From positions 31,591,841-31,655,840 of the forward strand of contig NC_079415.1 of the NCBI RefSeq assembly GCF_026213295.1: a stretch of 64,000 nt of DNA, written 5' to 3'. The DNA comes from Gadus chalcogrammus (taxonomy: Eukaryota > Chordata > Actinopteri > Gadiformes > Gadidae). The notes below the pieces were generated by a model, which did no database searches, was not told the DNA's origin, and saw only the letters and a program-made list of their open reading frames with translations. The translations under genes were made by a program, and so were the position numbers. Numbering within the stretch: the first letter of the stretch is position 1; each line of letters starts with the position of its first letter. Of the stretch, positions 1-14,100 are shown piece after piece.

Positions 1-43
1 ACAGACACCATGCTCACACACAGACACACACATACACACATAA

Positions 44-45
<2 letters not shown>

Positions 46-111
<66 letters not shown>
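46..111. repeat. (CA)n microsatellite
   Basis: An almost uninterrupted CA dinucleotide array, preceded by degenerate CA-rich sequence from base 10. The open frames across it on both strands encode only His-Thr or Cys-Val runs and are not genes. Confidence 0.97.
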
Positions 112-113
<2 letters not shown>

Positions 114-363
114 TGTGCGTTGGCTGCCTCATGTCTGTAATGTGAAGACTGGATCCATGGGACTCCCCTCTTTGATCCCTTCCCTCCCCTTCTTTGATCA
201 CTGGTTTTGTTCCTGCTCCGACCCCCTCCGGCGCCCCCCCCCCATGGAGAGGTACGGAATGACCTCCCGGACCCAGCACCGGGGACAGACAGATACCAGA
301 GCATGTCACTTTTAAAAGACATCTATAGACCTCTCTATCATCACCTGATGCGCTCACACATAT

Positions 364-443
<80 letters not shown>
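364..443. repeat. (CA)n microsatellite with degenerate flank
   Basis: An uninterrupted CA array followed to about 600 by CA-rich sequence mixed with ATGCA motifs (alternating purine-pyrimidine). The 250 bases between this array and the previous one look unique, with a short C-run near 233. Confidence 0.97.
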
Positions 444-450
<7 letters not shown>

Positions 451-726
451 AGCATGTACACGCACAAACTCACACACAAAAAAGCATGCACACATATAAG
501 ATTGCATGCACAAAGAGATGAACACATGCATGCGAACGCAAAGGCTTGTAGATATGCATGCGTACAAACTCACACATGCACGTGCATGCACACACAAGCG
601 TTCAGTACTGACACACATGTACTTTTCACTTCTGTCAATTTTATTCCCAGATACCAACACTAAAGTTAAATTCCTCTAAATGTATGTTAGTGGAGGCAGG
701 ATGGAAACAAAGGCTTCGTTAGAAAG

Positions 727-775
727 GATGACACTTTATTAATCCCTGAAGGTAATTGCATCCAAAGTTGACAGT
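727..775 (-). repeat. LINE-like 3' end fragment
   Basis: Contains GACACTTTATTAATCCCTGA followed by GGTAATTGC, which resembles a 3' terminal motif common to fish non-LTR elements (TTTATTGATCCC...GGAAATT). A second, better copy lies at 37103-37170. Only the terminus is present. Confidence 0.4.
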
Positions 776-2720
776 CTACCTCAAGGCAATCTGGAACAAA
801 AGGCCTCCAATCCCCCGCTTTTCGAACATTAGAAATATATTAGGTTCTTATTCAATAACTTTACTATAGCAATATAAGTTGTGTTTTTAGATTACATTCA
901 ATTGCCTTATCAAGAGAAATAAAGTCAGCAGTTGTAAGATATTCTTGACTTCACTAGCAATCTTTTTCTTAGCATTTCTCACTGGAATGCGAGATGACCA
1001 TGACACACATACACATACTTTGTCCCTGTGCTATCGCTCGTGTTAGCCATAAACGCTATTGTGCCCTGAATAAAAATCCCATTTCTAGGTTAATAACCCA
1101 ATAACCTCGCACAACATTGGGCACTTTGTTTGGTGTGTTGAATGTCAAAAGATCAAATTGCATTCTGCCCGTGTTTCGGACTTGTGCTAATTAGCCGTTT
1201 TACCTGTAAAATTGGTCATCCGTTGAGCAGTAGTATTAAATCTGAAAGTAGTTTTACGTCGTGGTTAAAATGTCAAACGTTCAATAGGACTGGAGTGAAA
1301 CGGAGAGATGGTTTAATGCTTCCTGTTCTCGTCCAGTGGGCATTTCATTGTGTGGTTTCTCATGAACCCTGTGCCTGATTTATGCTATTGATGCAGGGAG
1401 AACTCAACAGAAAACAGAAAACGTTTCAATCTAGTATTCACCACCGGTGGAAAACGTGACAACACTTGTTCATTCGAGTGATATAAATTATCAAGACAAT
1501 ATTAGTTTTCACCAAATTGCACCAAGAGTTAGCGTTAAGATTGACAGAATGGAAACCCAATTAAAGCAATTTGCTCTGATTTAAAAAGTTCCTCTGAACG
1601 TGCTAGAACTACACTCAGTTTTGGCAGGAAAAACAATGCTCAACAAACCTTTGTGTTAGTGGGCTAACTGCTACGGTACAAACAGTGGAACATCTTCAAT
1701 AAATTGCCCGACTTCTGAATACAGAAGTTTCAGGGAGCAAGCGAACCGACTGTTCTGCACACTAGACCAAACCATGAAAGACAATACAGACATGTGAATC
1801 TGTTTGTTATTCACGATGGCTATTTGGAGAATGTAACAAGGTCAATTGACGACTTTTACTGGGCGCCTGCAGACAAAGACGCAGGGCGGTGGTGTTGAAA
1901 GCCGACTTATTGTAAGGTTTACAGATAATGATAGAGAGCTGGTGCTCCATGTTTCCATGCATGATCTCACTCCCGGAGTCTGATGACTGGTTCGACCTGG
2001 GCACACTGATTGCTCAATGCAAAACAGGTGTGCAGCCTCACCCAGGCCCACCTCATCCACGCACACTCCAAACTCAAAGAGAGCATTTAATTAGAGGGCT
2101 AAACTGTTCTCTAAAAGTCTGGCCGAAAGTTGTGTTGGATCAAAGACGACTCTCGAGGCTTGAGAAAGATTCTCTCGTCAATAAAAAGTTGTTATTTTCA
2201 GTAATGCTCGAAACAAAATAAAACCAAGGTTGTCGAGTTCAATTGTACACCGTCAAGAGCGAGATTGGCGAGGCGAAGTTTGTTTTTGTTTTTCACTAGC
2301 TTTGCTCGTCCCATCGAAAATCAACCGAACCGAAAAAACTGATGCTCCGAAAAGACAGAATGACGGGCAGCAGTAGCTCAGGAGGCAGCGCGGGTTAACT
2401 GGAAGGTTGTTAGTGCTGAGTTCTTCAAGGAAAGTGGTCAAATCCTAAGGATAGCTTTTAAGAGACTTTATTTGGCATAAAGTATTTTTCGGTATGGTAA
2501 AAACTGATACTACGGAGCAAAAGGAGGTTGAAGCGTATCTTAACACGTGCCGAGCGTCTCCTAGCTGATCATAAACATGAACCCTTGTATGTCTAATAGC
2601 TGCAAAAAAGAAGATGGAGACCTCTGCCGCTTGTTCGCAGTGTTATCGTCTGCTCCGCTAGACCCGGAAGGAGTGGGAGGAGCCGGTGTGTCGTATTACC
2701 CTCGGCTTCCTCCCTTTGTC
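776..2720. other. Unique sequence, no gene seen
   Basis: AT-moderate sequence with no array, no recognised transposon and only short open frames (under 100 codons) without recognisable domains. No convincing splice-bounded coding exon was seen. Confidence 0.6.
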
Positions 2721-2722
2721 TG

Positions 2723-2870
2723 TGGTGCTGCCTTCTGTGGCTAAAGTAATTATTGCAGCCTTCAGTAAGGTCCCGCTCCCCTTGTGGCTATGTATAATAT
2801 TTTCCGGCTTATATGTTTGGTCCTGCTTCATAGGGTCTATGTGTGGGTTGCTTAGGTTCTTAAAATACGT
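2723..2870 (+). repeat. Dispersed repeat copy 1
   Basis: This stretch reappears in the same orientation at 22519-22647. Shared landmarks are GCCTTCTGTGG, CCTTCA(G/A)TAAGGTC, CGGCTTATATGTTTGGTCCT and TCTATGTGTGGGT followed by TTCTTAAAATAC. I do not recognise the family. It lies directly upstream of a SINE fragment. Confidence 0.75.
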
Positions 2871-2881
2871 AACATTAGTTA

Positions 2882-3040
2882 GATCCCCGGCTCCTTGTGT
2901 TGAGGTGTCCTTGAGCAAGACACCCCACCCTGACTGCTCACGACGAGCTGAATGTCGCCCTGCGTGGTTGACTCCGTCGTCGGTGTGTGATTGTGTGAAT
3001 GAATGGTTGTTAGACGCTTCAGATAAAAGAGTCAGCAAAA
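2882..3040 (+). mobile_element. tRNA-derived SINE, 5'-truncated, L2-like tail
   Basis: Starts within the pol III B-box region (GATCCCCGGCTCC) and continues through the conserved body (GAGGTGTCCTTGAGCAAGAC, TGACTCCGTCGTCGGTGTG). It ends with GATAAAAGAGTCAGCAAA, a decayed form of the GATAAAAGCGTCTGCTAAA tail. The tRNA-like head is missing. Full copies are at 8985, 31498 and 32062, but those carry a different tail. Confidence 0.85.
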
Positions 3041-3970
3041 TCCCCTTAATGTAAACGTGAACGACGTTTGTTGACCTTTGACCCCCGTTTCCAGGATGAC
3101 TTCCGGTTCCAGATGTTTTCCTCCTGTCTCCACCCGCTGTAGGCTCCTCACAGCTGTTCTTCGTCTCCTACTTACCCCCTACAGGACTCTGCCAACGTCT
3201 CTAGATGCTGTCCTGTTATGTTTTAATGGGAGTCGACTACGTTCCAGAGTGTTTTAAACCCAGCTGTTCAGACAGGACGTTTGACGGTGTCTCTGTTAAA
3301 ACCCTGACCAACACAGTCCCCCAGGACGGATGACGTTAAAATCGTGCTGGAAAAATCCCCGCTAGTTTCTACTTGTGTGAGTTTACAATGTAAGGTTGCC
3401 GATGGAAACGCTTAAAACCAGGAAATGACTGACCAAGTCGAAAGGTTGAATCAAACAAAACGTAATCACAAACGACTTTTAATGGCTTATCAAACTCACA
3501 CCTGGTGGAATAATATCACTCCTTTAAAAGTTTCGGAAGAAGAAACACATGTTTAAGTCGGATAAAAAGTCAACGGGGTTGATAGATAAAAACATTTGTA
3601 AAATGTTTGTGCGACTATGCACCGGCCTGCCCATGGTCCTATCGTCCTATGTGTGGTTTGTGATTGGCTCCGCAACATCAATTAGAGCGACTTATGAATT
3701 AGAACGAGGATCTTTTCCTCTGCTGTTTGGTGATCCCTTGTCCCAAGACTCCTCACTTCTCTTCAGGTTCTGGCACGGTAGATATTCTTTGTGCTGTTTG
3801 GTTCCTGGTTCTCGTGTGTTTTTTGTTTACTCCGTCCTATTAGCGGGACCATTTTGCTGCGCAGCTTGCATGACGACGCCTCAAATTAGCGTCTTCCTCC
3901 TGAGCGGGAAGCGGCTTTCAGTGTGAGGTCACCCAGAGCTGCCCTCTAATTGGGTCTCAGAAGGATTCCA
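3041..3970. other. Unique sequence, no gene seen
   Basis: No repeat array or known element. A 125-codon open frame at 3549-3926 (+) has hydrophobic stretches but no recognisable domain, and I regard it as chance. Confidence 0.55.
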
Positions 3971-3971
3971 A

Positions 3972-4055
3972 ATGTCTACGCACGCACGTACTCATGAAAA
4001 CGCACACACACACAGTGAAGTGAGCGCACACGCACGCAAGCACACACACCCGCAC

Positions 4056-4093
<38 letters not shown>

Positions 4094-4110
4094 GCAAGTG
4101 AACATGCACG

Positions 4111-4177
<67 letters not shown>

Positions 4178-4330
4178 GTACAGACGCACAGACAGAAGTA
4201 CACACACACACACAAACGCACGGACACAGGCAAGTGAACACACAAATGCACACAGGCAAGTGAGCACATGTAAGTACGCGTTCCCATGAAGACACACAAT
4301 CACACACACATAGGAACACTGATACACATC
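3972..4330. repeat. Compound CA-rich microsatellite cluster
   Basis: Two cleaner CA tracts (about 4060-4091 and 4115-4167) joined by degenerate CA-rich sequence with CGCACG interruptions and ending in a short ATATAT run. It continues as broken CA to about 4330. The frames across it are repeat translations. Confidence 0.95.
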
Positions 4331-4460
4331 TCCCAACACTTTGTAAAAATCTACTACACACAAATAGCCTAGTTCAGTCTGTTTCCTCCTCTCTCCTCGA
4401 AGTCTCTGAAGACTAATCTTGGATGAATTGACAAACTACAGTTCGCTGTCAAACACCACA

Positions 4461-4567
<107 letters not shown>

Positions 4568-4938
4568 AAAAGGTGGTGACGACTCAAATTTGAGATTTTA
4601 TTTTACTAAATTGAGTCGGGCTCCGATCGTTTTTCTATGTTTTATTTTCTTCCTTTGTGTCCTTACAGCCAATTAAAAAAACCTCAGCCACGTCAGTCCA
4701 CACACACGCACACTCACAAACACACACACACACACACCTGGGCACAGCGTGTTGGAGCGAGTGTCGAGGCAATCTCTCCCAGCTGTTGTCTGCATCACCC
4801 TTCGTCGGAGAGCTATGGTGCTGTAAATGATTGAGGAAAGATACAGAGGCGTTGATGGAACATGCCAGATTGGCCCGGGCTAGGGTGCATTTAGGCTATC
4901 AGCTACCCTCAGCATGTAGAAGTACAAGGTCAGTGAAA

Positions 4939-5105
4939 AGACTGCATTCATATCGCAACTTTTTCTAATTAGTGGTCACTCAAAGCGCCATACATTCACC
5001 CTTTCACTCACATTCACACACCAACGGCGGTGTCAGCCATACAAGGAGACAGCCAGCTCTTCAGGGGGAGAGAGGGTGAGGTGCCTTGCTCAGGGACACC
5101 GCTGC
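4939..5105 (-). mobile_element. tRNA-derived SINE fragment (minus)
   Basis: Read on the minus strand, this is the 3' half of the window's main SINE family. The plus strand shows GTGGTCACTCAAAGCGC, CACACCAACGGCGG and GCTCAGGGACACC. The tRNA-like head is absent; the element breaks off shortly before a CT array. Confidence 0.85.
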
Positions 5106-5136
5106 CTAACTTACTTGTAAGCACTCTTGTGCAAGA

Positions 5137-5140
<4 letters not shown>

Positions 5141-5212
<72 letters not shown>
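5141..5212. repeat. (CT)n microsatellite
   Basis: A perfect CT array of about 36 units close to the broken end of the preceding SINE. Confidence 0.97.
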
Positions 5213-5216
<4 letters not shown>

Positions 5217-5465
5217 ATGACGTGTCTGAAATGTGGATCCAATCTTACTAAATGGTGGAAACACTAAAAAGTAATTGCAGCCAATTTCTCTGCGATCGAA
5301 GATGGTAATTTCATTAAAAAGTCGTCCAAGCTTACAGAGGTGTTCTCGGGCCAATAAGGTCTCAGAGTCAATATGCCTGTGGCCCGATTTCAGACATAAT
5401 ACGCAATCTTCTAGTTTCCTTAAAGTTGCTGTAGGAAAGATGTAAGAGTATTTGTTAGAAATAGT

Positions 5466-5466
<1 letters not shown>

Positions 5467-5500
<34 letters not shown>
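5467..5500. repeat. (TA)n microsatellite
   Basis: An alternating AT array of about 17 units. Confidence 0.95.
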
Positions 5501-5503
<3 letters not shown>

Positions 5504-5715
5504 ACTCTTAAAACGAAATTCAAAAGCACGCCGTGCAATAGAAAAATTATAAACAACTCTGACCCGATGTCTCTCTCTCTTTGTCAGACGGACATAGGCT
5601 GCATCATTATCAGAATGTACGCACATCTCTGGAATTGCCGTCTGCCTGTGAAGTCAATGACAAGCATTTTTATTTCATTTGTACATTGACAGCAGGCAGC
5701 ACCAAGTGGACACCC

Positions 5716-5890
5716 TGTCTCTGTCTCCCTCTCTCTCTCTGTCGATGTCTGTCTCTGTCTCTGCATCTTCTCTGTCTCTCTCGCTCTCTTTCTCTCTCCC
5801 TCTGTGTCTGTCTCTCTGTCTCTCTCTCCCTCTCTCTGTCTCCCCCTCTCTGTCCCTCCATCTGTCGCTCCCTCTGTCTCTCTCTCAGTG
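5716..5890. repeat. Degenerate CT-rich tract
   Basis: An imperfect polypyrimidine run built of CTCT, CTGT and CCCT blocks. The minus strand is a polypurine tract giving spurious Arg-Glu frames. Confidence 0.9.
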
Positions 5891-7030
5891 TCTGAGAAGT
5901 TCTTTGGTCGGACACCCCCTCTTACAGGAAAAATGGTACGGCCCGTCTTCTGGCAGTGTTTATATAAGAAGGGGCAGGGGTGAGCCCACAAGGGGGCTGG
6001 GCGTGGCATCATCACCCCACAAAATAAATCGAATTGACCGCCCCTACTTAATCTTGCAGTTTAATAAAATAAGTGTTTTTTCTTAAATAAATATTTTCCG
6101 CAGTGCTTTTCAAAAGCTGTCTTGTCCCTCCTTTGTGTGCGATTTAATCCTGTGCCACGCAGATTTCCCCCCTTAATAAATCAGTCAAAAAAAAGGGATA
6201 TAGTCAAATAAAAACCAGAGGCAGACACTAGTTTGGGTGGACTGGTGTCTCACTGTGGCTACGGAGAGAGATGTTTGCTTTCATGCTACTTACAAGCGAG
6301 CTCATCCGACACAAACCACAAACCACCCCCCCTCGACAAAAGGCAAAACCAGACAAATACGTCTGTGAAACCCGACTGTGTCGGAGCAGCGGGTACATTG
6401 TAAATGGCTGTTTGCACCGGGAGAGTTCTTCAGCTTCTGGCCTCTGCCGTCAACACACAAGGAATCGAGTTAAATACACAAACGCAACCTAATGTGTGAA
6501 GAAATCCAGCCGGAGGTATTCAAAAGACCGGAGTAGCCATTGGACTCCGATGCTGTGCCTTTGTGAATGTTAGTCAGTTGCAACCTATTTTTCAGTCTGC
6601 AGAGGTTTAAAATGAATAGTTTGGGATGCACTTCAAGGTGGCGTCGCAATGGAGGACTGGCTTGCGATTTAAAAACATTTTAGCACTTTATTTACTAAAT
6701 AAAGCAACCACAAACACGGTAGGGAATGTCGAGGTTGCTGCTTGAGACACAACAATACAAACTGCTGCAAATTGTATTTAGCAGGCAGCTTTTTTAACCA
6801 AAGATATTCATTATTTGATGTCATTCTGTCATTGATCAATCATCATTCCTCTCCTTATCAGTTCACCCTCAACGCCAGAAGAAGTTGGCCCGACGACAAT
6901 CATGTAATGCTCAGGGAATTTAATTCCTTCCTTTCATCCCCGTCTCCATGGAAGCTTTAGAAACGAATAACCGCATTGAGACTCGCAGGAGATGCTGTTG
7001 CTGTTGCTTAGCAACGTCTTCTGAGAGATA
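5891..7030. other. Unique sequence, no gene seen
   Basis: No array or recognised transposon. Short frames only. The AT-rich part around 6740-6960 keeps low-repeat, non-tandem composition and could be a conserved non-coding element, but that cannot be judged without comparison. Confidence 0.5.
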
Positions 7031-7035
7031 AGGGG

Positions 7036-7225
7036 TTGATAGTGTGTGGGTGTGGGTGGACGTGTGTGCACTTGTGTGCGCGCGCGTGTGTGTGTGTGGG
7101 TATCGGGTGTGCGTGTCTTTGCGGAGATGGGCACAATTGCGTGTGTGCGTGTCTACCCATGTGTGTGTGTGTGCGTGGGTGCATGTGTGTGTGTGAACAT
7201 GTTTGCGCGTGCGTCTGCCCTTTGT
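7036..7225. repeat. Degenerate TG-rich tract
   Basis: TGTG and GCGTG blocks interrupted by unique bases, an old TG microsatellite. All five overlapping frames across it are Cys-Val or His-Thr translations. Confidence 0.9.
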
Positions 7226-7519
7226 GCAGTGACTTATCATAAAAGAGACTGCAGAGGAGGAAGATGGATATTTTTTCGTGTCTTGATTTCTCCAATTTAC
7301 CCTTTAAAATCTGTGCCCACCCTGAGCTTTTAGTGACCGCTAGAGCTCATGGTTTTCCTTGAACCTTACGGCAGTAACTCGGGCCCCATCGTGCAAGGTA
7401 ATATTTCCCCTCAAGAAAAACGTACATTTCTCATTCTAATCTTTAGGTCTTGAGGAAGCTATGGGGATACTCTCAACATATTGGTCTTTGTTGACGCAGT
7501 CTCAAAGGTCTGAGAGTGA

Positions 7520-7670
7520 TTTACTTTTATTTTTTTATTTTTTTATGATAGAGTGACATAGGCAGGAACTAAGGTATGGGAGATAGGGAGGGGGGGACAT
7601 GCAGCCAAGATCCACTGGCAGGATTCTAACCCGGGTCGCTGCGGTAAGGACTAAGCCTTAATGGTATTGG
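7520..7670 (-). mobile_element. tRNA-derived SINE, second family (minus)
   Basis: On the minus strand the order is a B-box-like GGGTTAGAATCC, then GGCTGCATGTCCCCCC with TCCCTATCTCCCAT, then an A-rich tail (the T-rich run at 7527-7550 on the plus strand). This matches a very common fish tRNA-derived repeat with a GCTGCATGTC...CTATCAxATAAA end. The B box has decayed. Confidence 0.65.
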
Positions 7671-8365
7671 TACGCGATCGACCTTGTGAAATGGTTTTAT
7701 TTACACTTTTAGTACATAAACACTCATCTGGGATTTTGGTCGTATAATAACTGGATGGGATAAACCACGTCAAAGCAGAAATGGCTGATTGCTGATTTCA
7801 GCTTCTGTTTAGCTGATTGCTGATTTCAGCTTTGTTCCTTGGCCCGCCAGTGACACTTGTGTTTGTGTCGGTGGGCGTGTCCTGTTACCGCTCTGGCTTC
7901 CCGCAGGTACCTTCCCTCCGTCGGTTCCTGATTGGAGCCAGGAATCTAAAACGCCATGTCCCAGGAAGTCTCTCTCTCTCTTTAGCGTGCATCCATGCTA
8001 CGCGTGGAGCAGTTCCCTATTAGCTCTTTTGTTTCGTCCATTTTGCCGTTTCCTGCCGGCCCCTTTGAGTCAACCTTAGTTTCTTCCCTTTGGAAGGGGG
8101 CTAGGTTAGTTTGAGGGTAGCCTGTACAAAGGAAACATTCCTTAGAAATACATTAGAGAGGTACGTGGGGGAGGCCATCCGTGTATGTTTTGTTGTACTA
8201 TCGCTAGCTATTCTATTTTGGGTTTTGGTTATTCATTCAATGTTCAAACATTATATTTCTTCTGAGGTTTCGGAATTACATTTAGTTTGTGGCATTAAAC
8301 ACGAACAATCTTTGACATTTATTGTGACAAAACAAGACTTGAATTCGATTTAGATATATTAATCA
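7671..8365. other. Mostly unique; local 25-bp duplication
   Basis: AGCTGATTGCTGATTTCAGC occurs twice in tandem around 7784-7832. The rest is unique by eye, with no supported gene. Confidence 0.6.
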
Positions 8366-8404
8366 CATCATTCAGCAGAGGGTTTTATCCAAAGCCACTT
8401 ACAG
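8366..8404 (-). repeat. L2-type retroelement tail fragment (minus)
   Basis: The plus strand shows CATTCAGCAGAGGGTTTTAT then CCAAAGCCACTTACAGT, the reverse complement of an ACTGTAAGTGGCTTTGGATAAA-like tail. Same tail type as at 21288-21460 and 30590-30860. Confidence 0.65.
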
Positions 8405-8984
8405 TGAGTTCTGTGACACCAATTACAGTGGTAATGGCATCCTGCGCAAGAATGCCTACGGGTTGTGCTTTCGACGCGGGTGAGTTCCTTTCCTTTGGCA
8501 GTCACAAAACAAAGCCCCCCCCACCATCTCCACACCATCAGAGACAATTTTGGGAAACGAGTGTGTTGGCAATGGGCTTGACCGACCAATAATACGACAA
8601 CACTCAGGAGACCATCCTTCTCGAATCTACTTAGCAAAAAGGATAAGAGGTTGTCAATGCTGGTCTTTGGACTCCTGGAAGCGGTTCGTCATTTATTTTT
8701 GGCGTTTGTGACAGGCTAGGTGTCACGGATTTAAAAGGACATTCGAGATGCGGCTGGCCTAAAGGTTTTTTTTATCTTTCACGTCGTTGTTGGGGCTGTC
8801 ACATAGTATCAGCTCAGCCCTTAGCTCAGCATCACCTCCAGATGAGATCTGGAATCAGAGTCGGCACGGCTGTCTGTGTCTGTAGGTGCATATCTTTGGA
8901 TTATGTTTGACATTTAATGCCTCAAAAGATACTGAGGGTAATAGCATGTAGCAGCATGCGTTAGCATAGTAATAGGCTAGAAGA
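8405..8984. other. Unique sequence, no gene seen
   Basis: No array, element or exon-like segment that I can support. Confidence 0.55.
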
Positions 8985-9260
8985 ATGGTAAATGAACTGC
9001 ATTTATAAAGCGCTTTTCTAACCAGTGGCCACTCAAAGTGCTTTACAATAGTGCCTATAACATTCAGCCATTCATGCACACATTCACACACCGACGGCTG
9101 AGTCAGCCACGTGCGGCGACAGCCAGCTCGTCAGGAGCAGTTAGGGTGAGGTGTCTCGCGCTTGGACACCTCGACTCTCAGCTAGGAGCAGCCGGGGATA
9201 GAACTAACAACCTTCCAGTAACAGGGCAACCCACTCTACCTCCTGAGCCACATGCCGCCC
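8985..9260 (-). mobile_element. Full-length tRNA-derived SINE (minus)
   Basis: Near-complete copy on the minus strand. The tRNA-like head is at the right end (GAGCCACATGCCGCCC on plus) and a decayed B box lies near 9193-9205. The body holds the CACACCGACGGC and GACGAGCTGGCTGTCGC equivalents. The tail AAAGCGCTTTTCTAACCAGT lies at the left end. It belongs to the same family as 31498 and 32062. Confidence 0.9.
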
Positions 9261-10955
<1,695 letters not shown>

Positions 10956-11171
10956 CGCATGGATGTAGGGTTGTGTGTGTTTGTGTATGTGGGGTTGTGT
11001 GCATGTGAGGAGGTTGTTGTGGATGTGAGGGGTTGTGTGCATGCGTGAGTTTGGTTTGTGAGGCTATTCATTTGAGAGTGTGTGTCTTTGTGTGTATGGG
11101 GTTAGTTTGTGCGTTGTTTCAACATATCAGTCATTTAATATCCCCGGCGTTCCTATATCGCCACACCACGT

Positions 11172-11196
11172 TCCTCCTCCTCCTCCTCCTCCTCCT
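11172..11196. repeat. (CTC)n microsatellite
   Basis: Short perfect trinucleotide array of eight units. Confidence 0.9.
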
Positions 11197-12199
11197 TCGT
11201 CGCATCCCGCCTTATCAACAGGCCTCTGTTGTCCTTCCACCCGTCAATGTAATGCAATTAAGCGCGCAGCGGTAAAACACAATAGTGCGACTGCCCTGCT
11301 CGAGACAGAGTCGATGAGAGCTGGAGTGGAACCAAGTGTTTACACTCGAGAATCATTATGAGATTTATATATTTAAATAAGATCCCACCACGACGGCCTT
11401 TTAATGATTTAACCGCTCAGGGAATTGTTAATTGTTTGCATGTGCAAAATCTTTATGAATACATATTTTGCAAAAAAAATGCTTAAAACATCCTTAAATA
11501 GATACGAGAAGATAATCGCTGCACCGCTTTGATACCCACTATCATAAGAGTGTGTTGATGCTGCATGCTGATGACATGGTAGGACAGTACACAACCGAGA
11601 CAAGAATCACAACACACCTATTGACCAGAACAACAGAGCAGTCATCGGCCTGACGTTTAGAACGCTGACAGCTTGAGCGGTTCCCGGTAGTCTGCAGGTC
11701 GCTTGATAGAGTCCCTCTCCCTGAGGTCCTCAACAGAACTGAGTTCTGCACAGCCATGTCCACACGTTGGGTCGTGGACTTCGCTGAGCAGGAAGCACAA
11801 ACGGGACAATCATCTGAGATGGCTTTGGATAAAGGCGCCTGCTAGTGGTGATACTTGGTGATAAATGATAATCAATGGTGATAGAGAAGTAAGAGTAGGG
11901 ATTCGTGGTGATTGAGATGCTGACTTGACTTTCACTGACTTATTTTTTTACCGAAGCAACCTCCACCCACCCCACTTGGTACTACTTGATTTATAGTGTG
12001 TCGATAAAACAACAACAACACGTGAACCGCAAAAACAACGAAAAGAGGACCGATTAGATGCCGAAATAGCAGTCAAAAACACACAAGTACATTTGAACAA
12101 ACAATAATATAATACAATCCATGCCGGCACGGCAGGCTCCTGTAACTCTGAGTTTCACCTCAACAAAGTGATCAAATCCTGGGCAAGGGCACCGCATGG
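11197..12199. other. Mostly unique; L2-like tail scrap near 11820
   Basis: GGCTTTGGATAAAGGCGCCT near 11820-11843 resembles the L2-type tail (TTTGGATAAAAGCGTCTGC). The remainder shows no gene or array. Confidence 0.5.
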
Positions 12200-12208
12200 T
12201 GAAAAGAT

Positions 12209-12365
12209 AGCTGGGTGGTGGCGGTGGTTGAAGTGGTGGTGGTGATGGAGGTGGTGGTGGTGGTGGTGGTGGTGGTAGTGCTGGTCAAGGATGACGGAGG
12301 TGGCGGTGGAGTTTGAGGTAGTGGAGGTGGTGGAGGTGGTGGAGGAGGTGGTGGTGGTGGTGGTT
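12209..12365. repeat. (GGT)n trinucleotide tract
   Basis: Interrupted GGT/GGA trinucleotide repeats. The minus strand encodes poly-Thr, poly-His or poly-Pro, depending on frame, and none is a gene. Confidence 0.93.
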
Positions 12366-13500
12366 TGGGTTTCCACAATGGATGGGTATGGAAAAAATCC
12401 TTTAGGATCTGATCGTCTTCCTTCTCAAGGGAATAGACAGGGTGGATAAGCGTTGATGGACTGTGCTGGTCATGACGAGTGAATGCTTTTCAACGGAGTT
12501 CAGCGGTTGGTGGCTGCCGGTTACCTCCCTGTAGTTAGTGTCGGCCGATCAAACAGAGCTCGATACACAGCCATGTTTTCAGAGCAAAATATAACCCAGG
12601 ATGCACCTGCTTTGAGTGTTGGAAGTCGTTGACACCTGCAAGCAGAATATGGACACAAAAGTATTTAAACCAAAATGTTTACTCAAAGGTATTTAAATCA
12701 AAATCCACTTAAAACTGAAGGAACTCATACACTAACAATGACAAAGTAGCCTGTTGTCGTTTTAAGTGATATTTTACTTTTTAATTATCAGTTTTACCCT
12801 CAAGGATTCCGGACATTATGTCTTAAATTTATATAGTTATGAGATTCGGCACTGTTATAATTTATAGTAAAATTTACCTAGGGATTTGAACCACGGTTTG
12901 TTGCTTTTGCTCATAAAATAACTTAATGTTTTTTTCTCCAAACTGAAAAGTAGTTTACAGTTTTAACACTTATCTAACACACAAAGATGCAGCCTATGTA
13001 ATTATAGACCTGCATTTTGTCTACATAACACATGAAGAAGAGTGTTTGTGTTTGTTTGTGTGTGTCTGAATATGTGTGTGTGTGTCTGATAACAGGATCC
13101 AAACCGTTCTAAACCAACAATTTCAACTCGCCGAAGATGCACCTAATGATTAGGTTGAACGGATTAACATTAAAACGACACAAACATACAATTTCCCAGC
13201 GTAGACAAACAATGTTAACAATAATATAAATAAATAATTCCTTCCTTGCGTTCCCACCCGACGTCCCCAAATCCCGCAGATTACCCAGAAGGCCTAGCGT
13301 CGGAGGTTAAGCAAACCGCACCGAAAACGTAATTCCCATCGTCTCGCCTTGTCGGCCCAATTTGCATTTCGTTGATTCAACAGCGTTGAGCGATGACCTG
13401 CACAAAACACACAAAAAACAAGTCCCTTAACACACACACACACCCGTCCTCCCTTACCCACAATGCACACTGCCTCCTCTCTTTTTTCGTTATTCCCGGG
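12366..13500. other. Unique sequence, no gene seen
   Basis: AT-rich in the middle (12640-13010). Short TG and CA patches near 13040-13090 and 13430. No supported gene. Confidence 0.55.
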
Positions 13501-13575
13501 CGGGGGGGGGGCATCATTAGCCCGGGTGCCGCGGAGGTTTCCCTGGCGGGCTCAGCCCCCCCCCCCCCCCCCCCG
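13501..13575. repeat. G-run and C-run pair
   Basis: A run of nine G at 13502-13510 is followed 46 bases later by a C-run of about 17 at 13557-13574. The two homopolymers are complementary and could pair or form quadruplex/i-motif structures. Confidence 0.85.
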
Positions 13576-13718
13576 CAGTGGGGCGGGAGGGTGGCTGGTG
13601 TTCTGCACGCCGCCCCAGCGATGAGTCACACACATAAAACTTGTTCAAACGGGGACCGTCGGGGGCGGCGAGACGGTTAGCATGGCAGAATGTAGGAGGG
13701 AGAGCTAGTTAGGGCCCG

Positions 13719-13748
13719 TGTGTGTGTGTGTGTGTGTGCGCGTGTGTG

Positions 13749-13793
<45 letters not shown>

Positions 13794-14100
13794 GCGTGTG
13801 TGTGTGTGCGTGTGTGACAGAGTTCGTATGGCGGGTTGTGTTTATGTCTGTGCATCAGGGCTTTTGTGCACGTGTTTGTGAATGTGGGGATGTGTGCGTG
13901 CATGATTTGGTGTGTATGTGTGAGTGGGTTGGAGCGTGTGTGCGTGTGAGAAGTTGGTGTCTGTGTGTGTTTGTTTATGCATGTGTATTTTGGGTTGTGT
14001 GTGTGCGTGAGTTGGTGTGCTTGTGTGTGTGAGGAGGTTGGTGTCTGCTTTTGTGTATGTTGGACTGAGTGTGTGTGTGTGTGTGTGTGTGTGTGTCTGT
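13719..14100. repeat. TG-rich microsatellite cluster
   Basis: A TG array with GCG interruptions (13719-13816), then degenerate TG-rich sequence and a second cleaner TG array at about 14070-14096. Confidence 0.95.

Noticed and set aside
10..521. Open frames encoding His-Thr or Cys-Val runs
   Set aside because: Direct translations of CA/TG arrays; the same pattern recurs at every array in the window.
2658..3054. Two opposed frames of about 125 codons
   Set aside because: They overlap a dispersed repeat and a SINE fragment and are shadows of repeat sequence.
3549..3926. 125-codon plus-strand frame
   Set aside because: No recognisable domain, no promoter or splice context; length is compatible with chance.
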